A stretch of 64,000 nucleotides of DNA from Bordetella parapertussis (GTDB lineage Bacteria; Acidobacteriota; Terriglobia; Bryobacterales; Bryobacteraceae), in contig CALQCC020000023.1 in assembly GCA_943328975.2 (NCBI GenBank), positions 1-64,000 on the forward strand, given 5' to 3'. The position numbers were made by a program, and so were the translations under genes. This document shows positions 1 to 7,422 of the stretch, one piece after another. Each line of letters starts with the position of its first letter. Position 1 is the stretch's first letter. The notes under the pieces were generated by a model. That model did not search any database. It was not told the origin of the DNA and saw only the letters and a program-made list of their open reading frames with translations.

Positions 1-141
1 ACCGAAGCGTTCGGATCCGAACGGCTGACGGGAGCCCTGCTGGACAGGCTCACCCATCACGTCCACATCCTGGAGATGAACGGGGAAAGCTACCGGCTCA
101 AGGACAGCAAACAGAAGCGACCCGGCAAGACACGCTCTTAG
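1..141 (+). CDS. istB: IstB-like IS21 helper ATPase, C-terminal fragment
   Basis: The window opens inside an open frame whose last 46 codons end at TAG 139-141. The peptide contains LLDRLTHHVHILEMNGESYRL, the usual C-terminal segment of IS21-family IstB proteins (LxDRLxHHxHxLxMxGxSYR), the AAA+ ATPase that assists the IstA transposase. The Walker motifs and the istA gene would lie upstream, outside the window. The IS right end follows at about 281-333, so the gene sits where istB is expected. The motif is short but distinctive. Alternative: a stand-alone istB remnant. Confidence 0.75.
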   Translation, partial: TEAFGSERLTGALLDRLTHHVHILEMNGESYRLKDSKQKRPGKTRS

Positions 142-333
142 CCGCCCCATCCCCACTCCCTGCGCCGATTTACGAGGGTGGCTTCCGCTCCGGCCTAAAC
201 GCGCCCCGCAAGGCGGTTCGCAGGCCTACGCTCCCGCCACCCTCGCAAATCCTTCAAACTAAGGCCCATCCACCCTGTGGACTGGTCTACTTTCTCTCCG
301 CCCCACTGGTCTAGTTTTACTCCGCCCTTGACA
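142..333 (+). mobile_element. Right end of an IS21-family element (non-coding)
   Basis: This is the 3' non-coding part of the IS. It holds a long imperfect inverted repeat (167-182 against 236-251, one mismatch in 16). Two copies of a 23-bp direct repeat follow, 281-303 and 305-327 (ACTGGTCTAsTTTyw-CTCCGCCC, 20/23 identical). IS21 elements carry multiple internal repeats at their ends and finish in CA. The sequence ttgaca ending at 333 fits that terminus and is immediately followed by the interrupted recombinase gene. The exact end is inferred; the left end and target duplication are not in the window. Confidence 0.65.
281..327. repeat. IS21-type terminal direct repeats (2 x 23 bp)
   Basis: Copies at 281-303 and 305-327 differ at three positions and are spaced 24 bp start to start. 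They match the multiple-repeat transposase-binding ends of IS21-family elements. Confidence 0.6.
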
Positions 334-523
334 GGTGCGCTGGCAGCGACCGCAGAGCGTGGGCCTCGCACCAGCGCGTGAAGTCGGCCCAATCGGTCTT
401 GTAGCTACGGAGGGTGGATTCAGAGCGTGCCCGGCGTGCGTATTCGCGGGCTTGCTCCGCCATTGGTGAATAGAGGGCCGGAAGGTTGCTCGGGTGGATT
501 GAAACGAGTGCGTGTGTTGCCAT
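334..523 (-). pseudogene. Tyrosine recombinase, N-terminal fragment cut by the IS21 end
   Basis: A minus-strand frame starting at ATG 523 encodes MATHALVSIHPSNLPALYSP and then a segment with RRARSESTLRSYKTDWADF and WCEAHALRSLPA. That is the N-terminal SAM-like core-binding domain of XerC/D-type phage integrases. It loses homology at the IS junction near 333 and hits a stop at 317-319. The catalytic domain is missing, so the protein is inactive. A good promoter (TTGACT 595-600, TACTAT 572-577, 17-bp spacer) lies upstream. It is divergent from a second, intact recombinase, so two integration modules have been joined here. Confidence 0.75.
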
Positions 524-563
524 TCAGGTTCCTTTGGGGGCGGCCATGTCTGCTTCCGGTGGC

Positions 564-630
564 TTGACAACATAGTAGCTTACCCCCTAAGCTTAGTCAA
601 TGAGTAGCTTACCCCCAAAGCTCTTATCCT
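564..630. promoter_or_regulatory. Divergent promoter region with two direct repeats
   Basis: On the minus strand, TTGACT (complement of 595-600) and TACTAT (complement of 572-577) are 17 bp apart and would drive the recombinase fragment. On the plus strand, TTGACA at 564-569 is followed 18 bp later by TAAGCT (588-593), a weaker candidate for the 637 gene. Two copies of AGTAGCTTACCCCCwAAGCT (574-593 and 603-622, 19/20 identical, 29 bp apart) overlap both promoters. They look like operators for a regulator shared by the two genes. The regulator is unknown. Confidence 0.6.
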
Positions 631-636
631 TCGGGG

Positions 637-831
637 ATGGCTACCAAGAAACGTGAGTTTACATCTATGACCGAAATGCTTGATTTCTTCAAGAAGACGG
701 GAGCGCAAGGCGGCAAGGTTGCAGCTAAGAGCATGACCAAAGCCGAGCGCAGCGCGAGAGCGAAGAAAGCGGCGGCGGCATCAGCCAAGGTGCGATCCGC
801 GAAGGCGAAAGCAAAGAAGAAAGGAACCTAG
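637..831 (+). CDS. Small Lys/Ala-rich basic protein
   Basis: The 64-aa product begins MATKKREFTSMTEMLDFFKK and has a central GAQGGKVAAKSMTKAERSA-type segment followed by a very basic Ala/Lys tail. The middle resembles the short GGKxxAxxLTxxERSxxAKKAA helix found in many small plasmid and phage proteins, some annotated as histone H1-like or DNA-binding. No enzymatic motif is seen. Its TAG overlaps the GTG of the downstream recombinase (TAGTG at 829-833), so the two are probably translationally coupled. A role in DNA binding, for example as a directionality or regulatory factor, is only an inference from charge and position. Confidence 0.7.
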   Translation: MATKKREFTSMTEMLDFFKKTGAQGGKVAAKSMTKAERSARAKKAAAASAKVRSAKAKAKKKGT

Positions 832-1979
832 TGGCCGTCTACAAACCCACGTACCGCGATCCCAAGAACCCCGAGGAACTGAAGAATTCCGCCGTGTGGT
901 GGTATCACTTCAGCTTCGCGGGGAGACGCATTCAAGAGTCCAGCAAGTCCACGCGCAAGACCATCGCGGTGGAGGCCGAGAAGTTGCGCCGACTGGAACT
1001 TGAGCGGGCGTATGCGGGCATCCCGACTGTTCAGCAGGACCACCGCGTCCGTACCGTCAAAATGGCCCTGGTGGAGTATCAAACCGCATACGTGGTGAAC
1101 CATCGCCTCAAGGCCGTGGCTTGGCTTGCTGAACGCGCCAACCACCTTTACCGGATTCTCGGGAATGCCATGCTCCCGGACCTAACCGAAAACAGGATGG
1201 CTGCCTACATGGCGCTCCGGCGAGGCGAAGGCGTCGGCAATCGGACAATCAACATGGAGATCGAATGTCTGGCGCGCGCATTGGGAAAGCAGTGGCGCAT
1301 TCTTTGGCCGAAGCTAAAGCGGCTGGAAGAGCCAAGAAACACCGGACGGGCGCTATCGAGAGACGAAGAGCAGACGCTCCTAGACCAAGCCGAGCTAAAC
1401 CGCAGCCCGATGGTGTTGCCGTTCCTTCGGGTGGCACTATCGACCGGCATGCGATTCGGTGAGATCCGAACATTGAAGTGGTCCCGCATCGATCTGGAAA
1501 AGCGCATGCTGATAGTTGGGCAGTCCAAGACCGCCGCAGGCACAGGGCGGGGCCTTCCTATGAACGAGAGCCTCTACCGGACGCTTTCAAAGCATGCTTT
1601 CTGGGTGGAGTCTAAGCTTAACGCCCCGCTTCAGCCCGACTGGTATGTTTTCCCATTCTCTAAGCGAGCGGGGCCACTGGACCCGACCAGGGCGCTGCTA
1701 GGCATCAAGAGCGCCTGGGAAAGCGTGCGCGACCAAGCCGGAGTGGAATGTCGGTTCCATGATCTTAGGCACACTGCCTACAGCAAGCTGGATGAAGCTG
1801 AAGTCCCCGAGCAAGTCATCATGGGCCTGATGGGGCACGTCAGCCGAGCCATGAGGGACCGTTATTCCCACGCCCGCATGGGAGCAATGAGAGAAGCAGT
1901 GAAGGTCCTGGAATTGGACAAATCAAACGAGCCTGCTAAGGATTCCGCTAAGGTGACGTCATCGACCCATGTACAGTAG
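831..1979 (+). CDS. Tyrosine recombinase / integrase
   Basis: The 382-aa protein starts at GTG 831, overlapping the upstream stop by one base. The C-terminal half has the full catalytic set: Arg208 in TGMRFGEIRTL, Lys233, His310-x-x-Arg313 in FHDLRHT, His336 in MGHVS and the nucleophile Tyr345 in RDRYSHA. The N-terminal half contains an arm-binding-like region (YHFSFAGRRIQESSKSTRK) and a SAM-like core-binding domain. It ends 22 bp before the encoded CCA of a tRNA-Val gene, the usual arrangement for an integrase beside its attachment site. It therefore probably integrates the element on its left (including the IS21 and small gene) into tRNA-Val. The protein looks intact. Confidence 0.9.
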   Translation: MAVYKPTYRDPKNPEELKNSAVWWYHFSFAGRRIQESSKSTRKTIAVEAEKLRRLELERAYAGIPTVQQDHRVRTVKMALVEYQTAYVVNHRLKAVAWLAERANHLYRILGNAMLPDLTENRMAAYMALRRGEGVGNRTINMEIECLARALGKQWRILWPKLKRLEEPRNTGRALSRDEEQTLLDQAELNRSPMVLPFLRVALSTGMRFGEIRTLKWSRIDLEKRMLIVGQSKTAAGTGRGLPMNESLYRTLSKHAFWVESKLNAPLQPDWYVFPFSKRAGPLDPTRALLGIKSAWESVRDQAGVECRFHDLRHTAYSKLDEAEVPEQVIMGLMGHVSRAMRDRYSHARMGAMREAVKVLELDKSNEPAKDSAKVTSSTHVQ

Positions 1980-2031
1980 GCAACGAAGTCTTTTGTTTTG
2001 ATGGTGGGCGCGCAGGGACTCGAACCCCGGA
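1980..2031. other. Probable attachment site at the tRNA-Val 3' end
   Basis: The intact recombinase ends at 1979 and the tRNA 3' half lies at 2002-2031 or so. tRNA 3' ends are classic attB sites for tyrosine recombinases, so this junction is the likely att of the element on the left. The matching direct repeat at the far end would be outside the window, so the core cannot be defined here. Confidence 0.45.
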
Positions 2032-2078
2032 CCTCCTGCGTGTGAAGCAGGCGCTCTAACCAGCTGAGCTACGCGCCC
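2002..2078 (-). tRNA. tRNA-Val (anticodon CAC)
   Basis: Read on the minus strand, the gene starts GGGCGCGTAGCTCAGCTGG and folds as a standard cloverleaf. It has a 7-bp acceptor (GGGCGCG/CGCGCCC), an anticodon stem CCTGC/GCAGG with loop TTCACAC, and a T arm GGGG-TTCGAGT-CCCT. The anticodon is CAC (Val). The discriminator is A at 2005 and the CCA is encoded (2002-2004). A TAGAAT -10-like hexamer lies at 2106-2101 upstream. The 3' end faces the recombinase gene. Confidence 0.95.
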
Positions 2079-2142
2079 TCTTGGGAAGGACTGAACTTCT
2101 ATTCTAAACGCCTGGGAGCTTTTCGCGCTACTCTAAAAATTC

Positions 2143-2958
2143 ATGCCCATCTGGCAAGCCGTCATCCTAGGGATCATTCAGGGCCTTACCGAATTCCTCC
2201 CCGTCAGTAGTTCCGCTCACTTGGCCGTCATGCCATATCTGGCCGGATGGAAGGATCAGGGCCTGGAGTTCGACATCGCGCTGCACTTCGGTACTTTGCT
2301 GGCTGTGCTCGGATACTTCTTTCGGGACTGGTGGCAGATCGTGCTGCAAGGGTTCGGCATGAAGGCATCGGGCGACGAGACGATCCGGCAGAATCCGAAA
2401 CTGCTGTGGCTACTGGTGGCGGCGACCATTCCGGCAGGCGTCATCGGCCTCCTGTTCGAAGATCAAGCCGAGGCTGCGGGCAACAATCTCTATATGATTG
2501 GCATGTGGTCCATCGTGATGGGCCTGCTGATGGCCTGGACGGAGCGAACGGGGAAGCAGCGCAACAACCTTAGCCACGTGTCCATCGGGGATTCGCTATC
2601 GATCGGCGTCGCCCAGGCCCTCGCGGTCATGCCGGGCGTTTCGCGCAGCGGTATCACGATGAGTGCGGGATTATTCCAGGGTCTGGACCGCTACGCGGCG
2701 GCTCGTTTTTCCTTCCTATTGTCGACACCCATCATTGCTGGAGCGGCGGCCAAGAACTTCTACGACATGTATAAACACGGGCTCCCGGAAGAAATGCGGG
2801 TCGCCTTTGCGGTGGGAATCGCGGTCAGCGCCATCACGGGAGCACTGACCATCCGCTACTTCATGGACTTCCTCCGGCGGCGCTCTTTGAACTTCTTCGT
2901 CACGTACCGTGTATTTTTTGGCATACTAGTGATTGCTCTGGCTATCTTCCGCTCATAG
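2143..2958 (+). CDS. uppP: Undecaprenyl-diphosphate phosphatase UppP/BacA
   Basis: This 271-aa integral membrane enzyme dephosphorylates undecaprenyl pyrophosphate to recycle the lipid carrier for peptidoglycan and O-antigen synthesis. Both family signatures are present: GLTEFLPVSSSAHL (about residues 14-27, with Glu17 and the SSSAH stretch) and PGVSRSG (164-170) containing the catalytic Arg. Length matches the family and several hydrophobic spans cover the protein. No clear Shine-Dalgarno precedes the ATG. It lies 6 bp upstream of ftsK and is probably co-transcribed with it. Confidence 0.95.
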   Translation: MPIWQAVILGIIQGLTEFLPVSSSAHLAVMPYLAGWKDQGLEFDIALHFGTLLAVLGYFFRDWWQIVLQGFGMKASGDETIRQNPKLLWLLVAATIPAGVIGLLFEDQAEAAGNNLYMIGMWSIVMGLLMAWTERTGKQRNNLSHVSIGDSLSIGVAQALAVMPGVSRSGITMSAGLFQGLDRYAAARFSFLLSTPIIAGAAAKNFYDMYKHGLPEEMRVAFAVGIAVSAITGALTIRYFMDFLRRRSLNFFVTYRVFFGILVIALAIFRS

Positions 2959-2964
2959 TGGCAG

Positions 2965-5439
2965 ATGAAATTTCTTGGACCTACCAGCCATCCCCGGCTG
3001 AATGAAATACTCGCATTCGTGTTTCTAGTCGCGGGCCTCATTGTTTTCCTCGCCTTAGTCTCATACCATCCGCTCGACCGATCGTGGAATACGGTGTCGG
3101 GTCTCGCTCAACCGGTGAACATTATCGGACCGGTGGGCGCATGGATGTCGGACCTTCTGCTGCAGGCTTTGGGCTTGGCAGCATACACCTTGCCCATCAT
3201 GATCCTGATGCTGGGATGGAAATGGGTGCGCTCCTCTGACATCACCGCTCCGTGGGCCAAATTCATTGGCGGAGTCCTGTGGATGGTTTCCACCTGCACG
3301 GCTCTGGGATTGCTGCCTGCGTGGCGGCCGATCGCGGGCACGCTACCCGCAGGCGGATTACTGGGATTGCTTGCCGCTGACGCGCTAGTGGCGCAAATGA
3401 ACGTGGTGGGCGCCTCACTCATCGCATTCGCGACGTGGGTCATTTCGCTTTACATGATCTCGACCTTTGAGATGGCTCGCCTGCCCGGTTGGTTCAAAGC
3501 TCCGTTCGCATGGGCCAGCGCCATCACCGGGAAGTTCCGCGCATGGAAAGAGAAGCAAGCCGAACAGGCTCGGGAAAAGGCAGCCGAGCGAGCCGCACGC
3601 CGAGCAGCGCACGCGCAGGCCGAACAAACGATGCAGGCGCTGGCACAAGCCGACGCGGTGGCGGCAGCATCCCAATCGCAATTTGAAATCGTGCCGATCA
3701 TCGACCCGATGGCTGGACAGCTCGGAGCATTGGCGCAAGCCGCAGCCGCTGGAGCAGGAGTGGCACCCGCGCGGAAATCACGCGCCGCGAAGCCGGCCAT
3801 CGATACCCCGCCCTGGGAAGAATCGGTTCCGCCGACCATCGACGATATTCCGATCCGTGAGTTGGAACCGCCCAAGGCACAAGAGACAGTGGGACCAACA
3901 GTGGACCCCGAGCCCGCTACGGTAGGCGCCAATGGCACCACGGCCCGGCCTCGGACCACGTTCCAAATGCCGCCCACGCAGTTGCTGCAGGAACCGGCCG
4001 CACGCACCGCTTGGGATAGCCAGGAACTGAAGGACACCGCTGCTCAGATCAAGTCCAAGTTCGAGGAATTCAACGTTCGCGGCAACATCACACAGATCAA
4101 TCCGGGTCCGGTGGTGACCACGTTCGAGTTCAAGCCGGAAGCGGGCGTGAAATACTCCCGCATCACAACCTTGTCCGAAGATCTCTGCCTGGGCTTACAG
4201 GCCGAGTCCATCTTGATTGAGCGCATCCCCGGCAAACCCACCGTAGGCATCGAAGTACCCAACACGAAGCGGGAAGTCATCAGCCTGCGGCAGATTCTGG
4301 AATCGGACGAATTCACACAGTCACCGTCCCCGTTAACCATCGCCCTGGGCAAAGACATCAATGGCCGCATCAAAGTGGCCACGCTGGAAACGATGCCCCA
4401 CTTGTTGATCGCGGGTTCAACCGGCGCCGGTAAGAGCGTCATGCTGAACTCCTTGATCATGTCGATCTTGTACAAGTCGACGCCGGATCAAGTTCGCATG
4501 ATCATGGTGGACCCGAAGCGCTTGGAATTCGGGCTTTACGAAGGCATTCCTCACTTGCTGACGCCGGTGATCACGGAAGCCAAGAAGGCTACGAACGCAC
4601 TACGTAATGCGGTGCTCGAGATGGAGCGCCGGCTGAAACTGCTGGCTTCGATCGGCGTCCGCAACATCGACCAATACAACAAGAAGGTCCGCCTGATGCG
4701 GGCGCAACCGCGCAGCCTGTTCGCCGAAGAATCCGGTGAAGAAGAACCGGAACCTATCCCGTACATCCTGATCCTGATCGACGAGTTGGCCGACTTGATG
4801 ATGCTGGAACGCGCCAACGTCGAAGAGAGCGTCACGCGATTGGCGCAGATGGCTCGCGCCGTGGGGATGCACTTGGTGCTCGCCACACAGCGCCCCAGCG
4901 TCGATGTGATCACGGGTTTGATCAAGGCGAACTTCCCTTCGCGCATCAGCTTCCGCGTGGCAACGCGCGTCGATTCCCGCACTGTTCTGGACGTGATGGG
5001 CGCGGAACATTTGCTGGGCAAGGGCGACATGCTGTTCCTGCCGCCGGGTTCCTCGCGGTTGGTTCGCGTGCATGGTTCCTATGTAAGCGAGGGCGAGACC
5101 AACGACGTTGTGGAGTTCTGGAAGCGGCAAGCGCAGCCCGAATACGATCAGAGCTTCCTCATCGCTCCGCCGACCGACGAAGAGGAAGATGGCGAGGGCA
5201 CGGATCTCAATGGTCCCGAAGACGCGATGTATCAAGAAGCGGTCCGCGTAGTGTGCGAGGCGGGCAAAGCTTCCACTTCGACACTGCAACGCCGCTTGCG
5301 ACTGGGTTACGGACGCGCCGCTCGCATCCTGGATATGATGCAGCGCGATGGCATCATCGGACCGCCGGACGGAAGCCGTCCGCGCGACGTATTGAAGACG
5401 CCCGATTGGCTGCATGAGGTGGCAAATCAATTAAGATAG
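2965..5439 (+). CDS. ftsK: DNA translocase FtsK/SpoIIIE
   Basis: The 824-aa septal DNA pump moves chromosome ends through the closing septum and works with XerCD at dif. The N-terminus has about four membrane spans (within residues 14-170), then an Ala/Glu-rich coiled-coil linker (about 185-380). The motor domain has Walker A GSTGAGKS at 484-491 and Walker B ILILIDEL near residue 606. The C-terminal winged-helix gamma domain (STLQRRLRLGYGRAARILD, then RDGIIGPPDGSRPR) would read KOPS. The linker is short compared with E. coli FtsK, as in many non-proteobacterial homologues. All key motifs are intact. Confidence 0.95.
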   Translation: MKFLGPTSHPRLNEILAFVFLVAGLIVFLALVSYHPLDRSWNTVSGLAQPVNIIGPVGAWMSDLLLQALGLAAYTLPIMILMLGWKWVRSSDITAPWAKFIGGVLWMVSTCTALGLLPAWRPIAGTLPAGGLLGLLAADALVAQMNVVGASLIAFATWVISLYMISTFEMARLPGWFKAPFAWASAITGKFRAWKEKQAEQAREKAAERAARRAAHAQAEQTMQALAQADAVAAASQSQFEIVPIIDPMAGQLGALAQAAAAGAGVAPARKSRAAKPAIDTPPWEESVPPTIDDIPIRELEPPKAQETVGPTVDPEPATVGANGTTARPRTTFQMPPTQLLQEPAARTAWDSQELKDTAAQIKSKFEEFNVRGNITQINPGPVVTTFEFKPEAGVKYSRITTLSEDLCLGLQAESILIERIPGKPTVGIEVPNTKREVISLRQILESDEFTQSPSPLTIALGKDINGRIKVATLETMPHLLIAGSTGAGKSVMLNSLIMSILYKSTPDQVRMIMVDPKRLEFGLYEGIPHLLTPVITEAKKATNALRNAVLEMERRLKLLASIGVRNIDQYNKKVRLMRAQPRSLFAEESGEEEPEPIPYILILIDELADLMMLERANVEESVTRLAQMARAVGMHLVLATQRPSVDVITGLIKANFPSRISFRVATRVDSRTVLDVMGAEHLLGKGDMLFLPPGSSRLVRVHGSYVSEGETNDVVEFWKRQAQPEYDQSFLIAPPTDEEEDGEGTDLNGPEDAMYQEAVRVVCEAGKASTSTLQRRLRLGYGRAARILDMMQRDGIIGPPDGSRPRDVLKTPDWLHEVANQLR

Positions 5440-5445
5440 TGATTG

Positions 5446-5982
5446 ATGTTGCCAAAGAAACTTTTTCTCCTAAACACCATGATGGCGGGCCTGCTGTTGG
5501 TGGGTCCCGTCCTGGCGGTCGAGCCGAAGCTTCCCCGCCCTCTGGCGGACGTGAGCATAGATACTCCCGGAGCCAACCGGATTCGCGTCATTCAGTCCAA
5601 GGGTAGTACACGCGTCATCGCCATCCTCGCGAGCACTTGCGCTCATTGCGTGAACCTGATGGAGACCCTCAACAAACTGGAGCGTCAATACCGCGCCCGA
5701 AACGTGAAGTTTATGGGAGCGTTGGTGGACGAGGAAGCGGCCAAACAACTACCGAATTTCATCGGAAGAACGAATCCGTCCTTCCCCGTGGGAACGTTGA
5801 GCCAGGACGCCACACGCCGGCTCGCGGATTTCGGAATGGCCGATCATCCGTTCGTCCCCATTCTTCTAATCGTCGACGGGAACAACATGGTGCGCTTTCA
5901 GTTTTCGGGTGACCAAGCGATCTTCACGAACAGCACTGAAGCTACAATCAAGAACCTGCTCGAAGTGATGCTGAAGAAATAG
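5446..5982 (+). CDS. Secreted thioredoxin-like / TlpA-type protein
   Basis: The 178-aa product has a signal peptide (hydrophobic stretch about residues 6-24) and a thioredoxin-fold domain with CAHC at 65-68, in the LASTCAHCVNLMETL context. After it come GMADHPFVPILLIVDGNNMVRF, a cis-Pro-like region, and a short C-terminal helix. It probably acts as a periplasmic thiol-disulfide reductase. ATG 5446 is preferred; a TTG at 5443 is in frame just before it. It follows ftsK by 6 bp and precedes the reductase gene by 5 bp, so all three may share a transcript. The substrate is unknown. Confidence 0.8.
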   Translation: MLPKKLFLLNTMMAGLLLVGPVLAVEPKLPRPLADVSIDTPGANRIRVIQSKGSTRVIAILASTCAHCVNLMETLNKLERQYRARNVKFMGALVDEEAAKQLPNFIGRTNPSFPVGTLSQDATRRLADFGMADHPFVPILLIVDGNNMVRFQFSGDQAIFTNSTEATIKNLLEVMLKK

Positions 5983-5987
5983 GGCGG

Positions 5988-7061
5988 ATGAATCCCCGCT
6001 CCACGCAATCCCTCTTCCGGCCCATTCAGCTCAAAGGCCTCTCGATCCCGAATCGGATTGCGATGGCTCCCATGACGCGATCCTTTTCGCCGGGTGGGGT
6101 TCCTGGCGCGAATGTAACGGCTTACTACCGCAGACGCGCGGAAGGGAGCGTGGGGTTAATCGTTACTGAGGGTGTCTACATTCCACACCCACGCGCCGGG
6201 TTCGATCCGAACGTCCCTCACATGTACGGCGAAGCCGCGTTGGCAAGTTGGCGGAACGTGGTCAACGAAGTCCACGCCGCGAGCGGTCACATCTTCGCGC
6301 AGTTGTGGCACGTAGGGATGCAAATCGCAGGTGGACCGGCCCCAGCCGAGGGCATTCGACCCGTCGGCCCGTCCATGCCGATCTCTGAAGTCGCAGCCGT
6401 GATCACGGCCTATGGAGAAGCCGCGGCGAACGCGCAGTCCGTCGGCTTTGACGGTATCGAAATTCACGGCGCGCACGGCTACTTGATTGACCAGTTTTTG
6501 TGGGAACACACCAACCATCGCACCGATTTTTACGGCGGCAGCCTGGTTGCTCGCACGCGTTTCGCGGCGGACATCGTGACCGAAATCCGCCGGCGCGTGG
6601 GTTCGGACTTCCCGGTCGCATTCCGTTTTTCACAATTCAAGGTCGAGGACTACAACGCCCAGCTTGCACATACCGCTGGGGAGTTGGACCGGATACTCTC
6701 ACCGCTGGTGGCCGCGGGCGTCGATATTTTTCACGCATCGACGCGTAGATTTTGGGAGCCAGCGTTTTCCACCAGCGAGCTGACTCTGGCAGGTTGGACG
6801 AAGAAGCTGACGGGACTACCGACCATCGCCGTGGGCTCCGTCACACTGGGGACAGACATCCAGACCAGCTTCAGCACGGATGCTCCATCGGTTGCCACAG
6901 GCATTGACGAGTTGCTGGACTGCATGGAGCGCGACGAGTTCGACATGATCGCGGTCGGCCGTGCGTTGATCGCGAACCCGGAGTGGGCTCGCATTATCGA
7001 AGCGGGCTACCTAACAAAATTGCAGCCGTTCGCGCGGCCGATGCTGAAGACGCTTACTTAG
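5988..7061 (+). CDS. NADH:flavin oxidoreductase, Old Yellow Enzyme family
   Basis: The 357-aa protein is an FMN-dependent TIM-barrel ene-reductase. It begins with LFRPIQLKGLSIPNRIAMAPMTR, the typical OYE N-terminus. Substrate-binding histidines are in FDGIEIHGAHGYLIDQF (His160 and His163), followed by NHRTDFYGGS and a late phosphate-binding region (AVGRALIANPEWA). The family reduces activated C=C bonds of enones, nitro compounds or nitrate esters using NAD(P)H. It resembles NemA/alkene reductases in length and lacks the extra FeS and FAD domains of 2,4-dienoyl-CoA reductase. Its 3' end overlaps the convergent DUF6152 gene by 8 bp. The physiological substrate cannot be inferred. Confidence 0.9.
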   Translation: MNPRSTQSLFRPIQLKGLSIPNRIAMAPMTRSFSPGGVPGANVTAYYRRRAEGSVGLIVTEGVYIPHPRAGFDPNVPHMYGEAALASWRNVVNEVHAASGHIFAQLWHVGMQIAGGPAPAEGIRPVGPSMPISEVAAVITAYGEAAANAQSVGFDGIEIHGAHGYLIDQFLWEHTNHRTDFYGGSLVARTRFAADIVTEIRRRVGSDFPVAFRFSQFKVEDYNAQLAHTAGELDRILSPLVAAGVDIFHASTRRFWEPAFSTSELTLAGWTKKLTGLPTIAVGSVTLGTDIQTSFSTDAPSVATGIDELLDCMERDEFDMIAVGRALIANPEWARIIEAGYLTKLQPFARPMLKTLT

Positions 7062-7410
7062 GCTCTTCAGGAGCCTGCCCGTTGAAGACCTTCTTGCCGT
7101 TGGGCAGCAAGATCGAGCGGGCGTTTGCGGTGCGCGGCAGTTTCTTCGCCAAGATTACCTGGATGGTAACTTGGTCGCCCTGCTTGAGATCGCTGCGGCT
7201 CCAGCCCCGGCGGATCAATTCGCTGGGAGACCCCACTTCAACCGACCACAATCCAGTCTCCGTTTGCACGTGAATCCAGGCGTGCGGATTCATCCATTCC
7301 ACTTTCGCGACGGTGCCTGTGAGGGTGACCGGGCGATCCAGATCAAACTCCGCCGTAAGGGAATGATGGGCCAGTAGCGGGAGCGACAATAGAAACAACG
7401 CGAACTTCAT
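7054..7410 (-). CDS. DUF6152 family secreted protein
   Basis: The 118-aa protein has a signal peptide (MKFALFLLSLPLLA) directly followed by HHSLTAEFDLDRPVTLTGTV and then KVEWMNPHAWIHV. This is the DUF6152 pattern (HHSxxAEFDxxxPxxLxGxVxxxxWxNPHxxixv), a small OB-like exported domain of unknown function common in Acidobacteriota. A second member is at 46294-46728. Its ATG is only 12 bp from the divergent ATG of the AlkD-like gene, so its promoter must lie inside that gene or the transcripts are nearly leaderless. Confidence 0.85.
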   Translation of the reverse strand: MKFALFLLSLPLLAHHSLTAEFDLDRPVTLTGTVAKVEWMNPHAWIHVQTETGLWSVEVGSPSELIRRGWSRSDLKQGDQVTIQVILAKKLPRTANARSILLPNGKKVFNGQAPEEPK

Positions 7411-7422
7411 TCCGACTTCATT

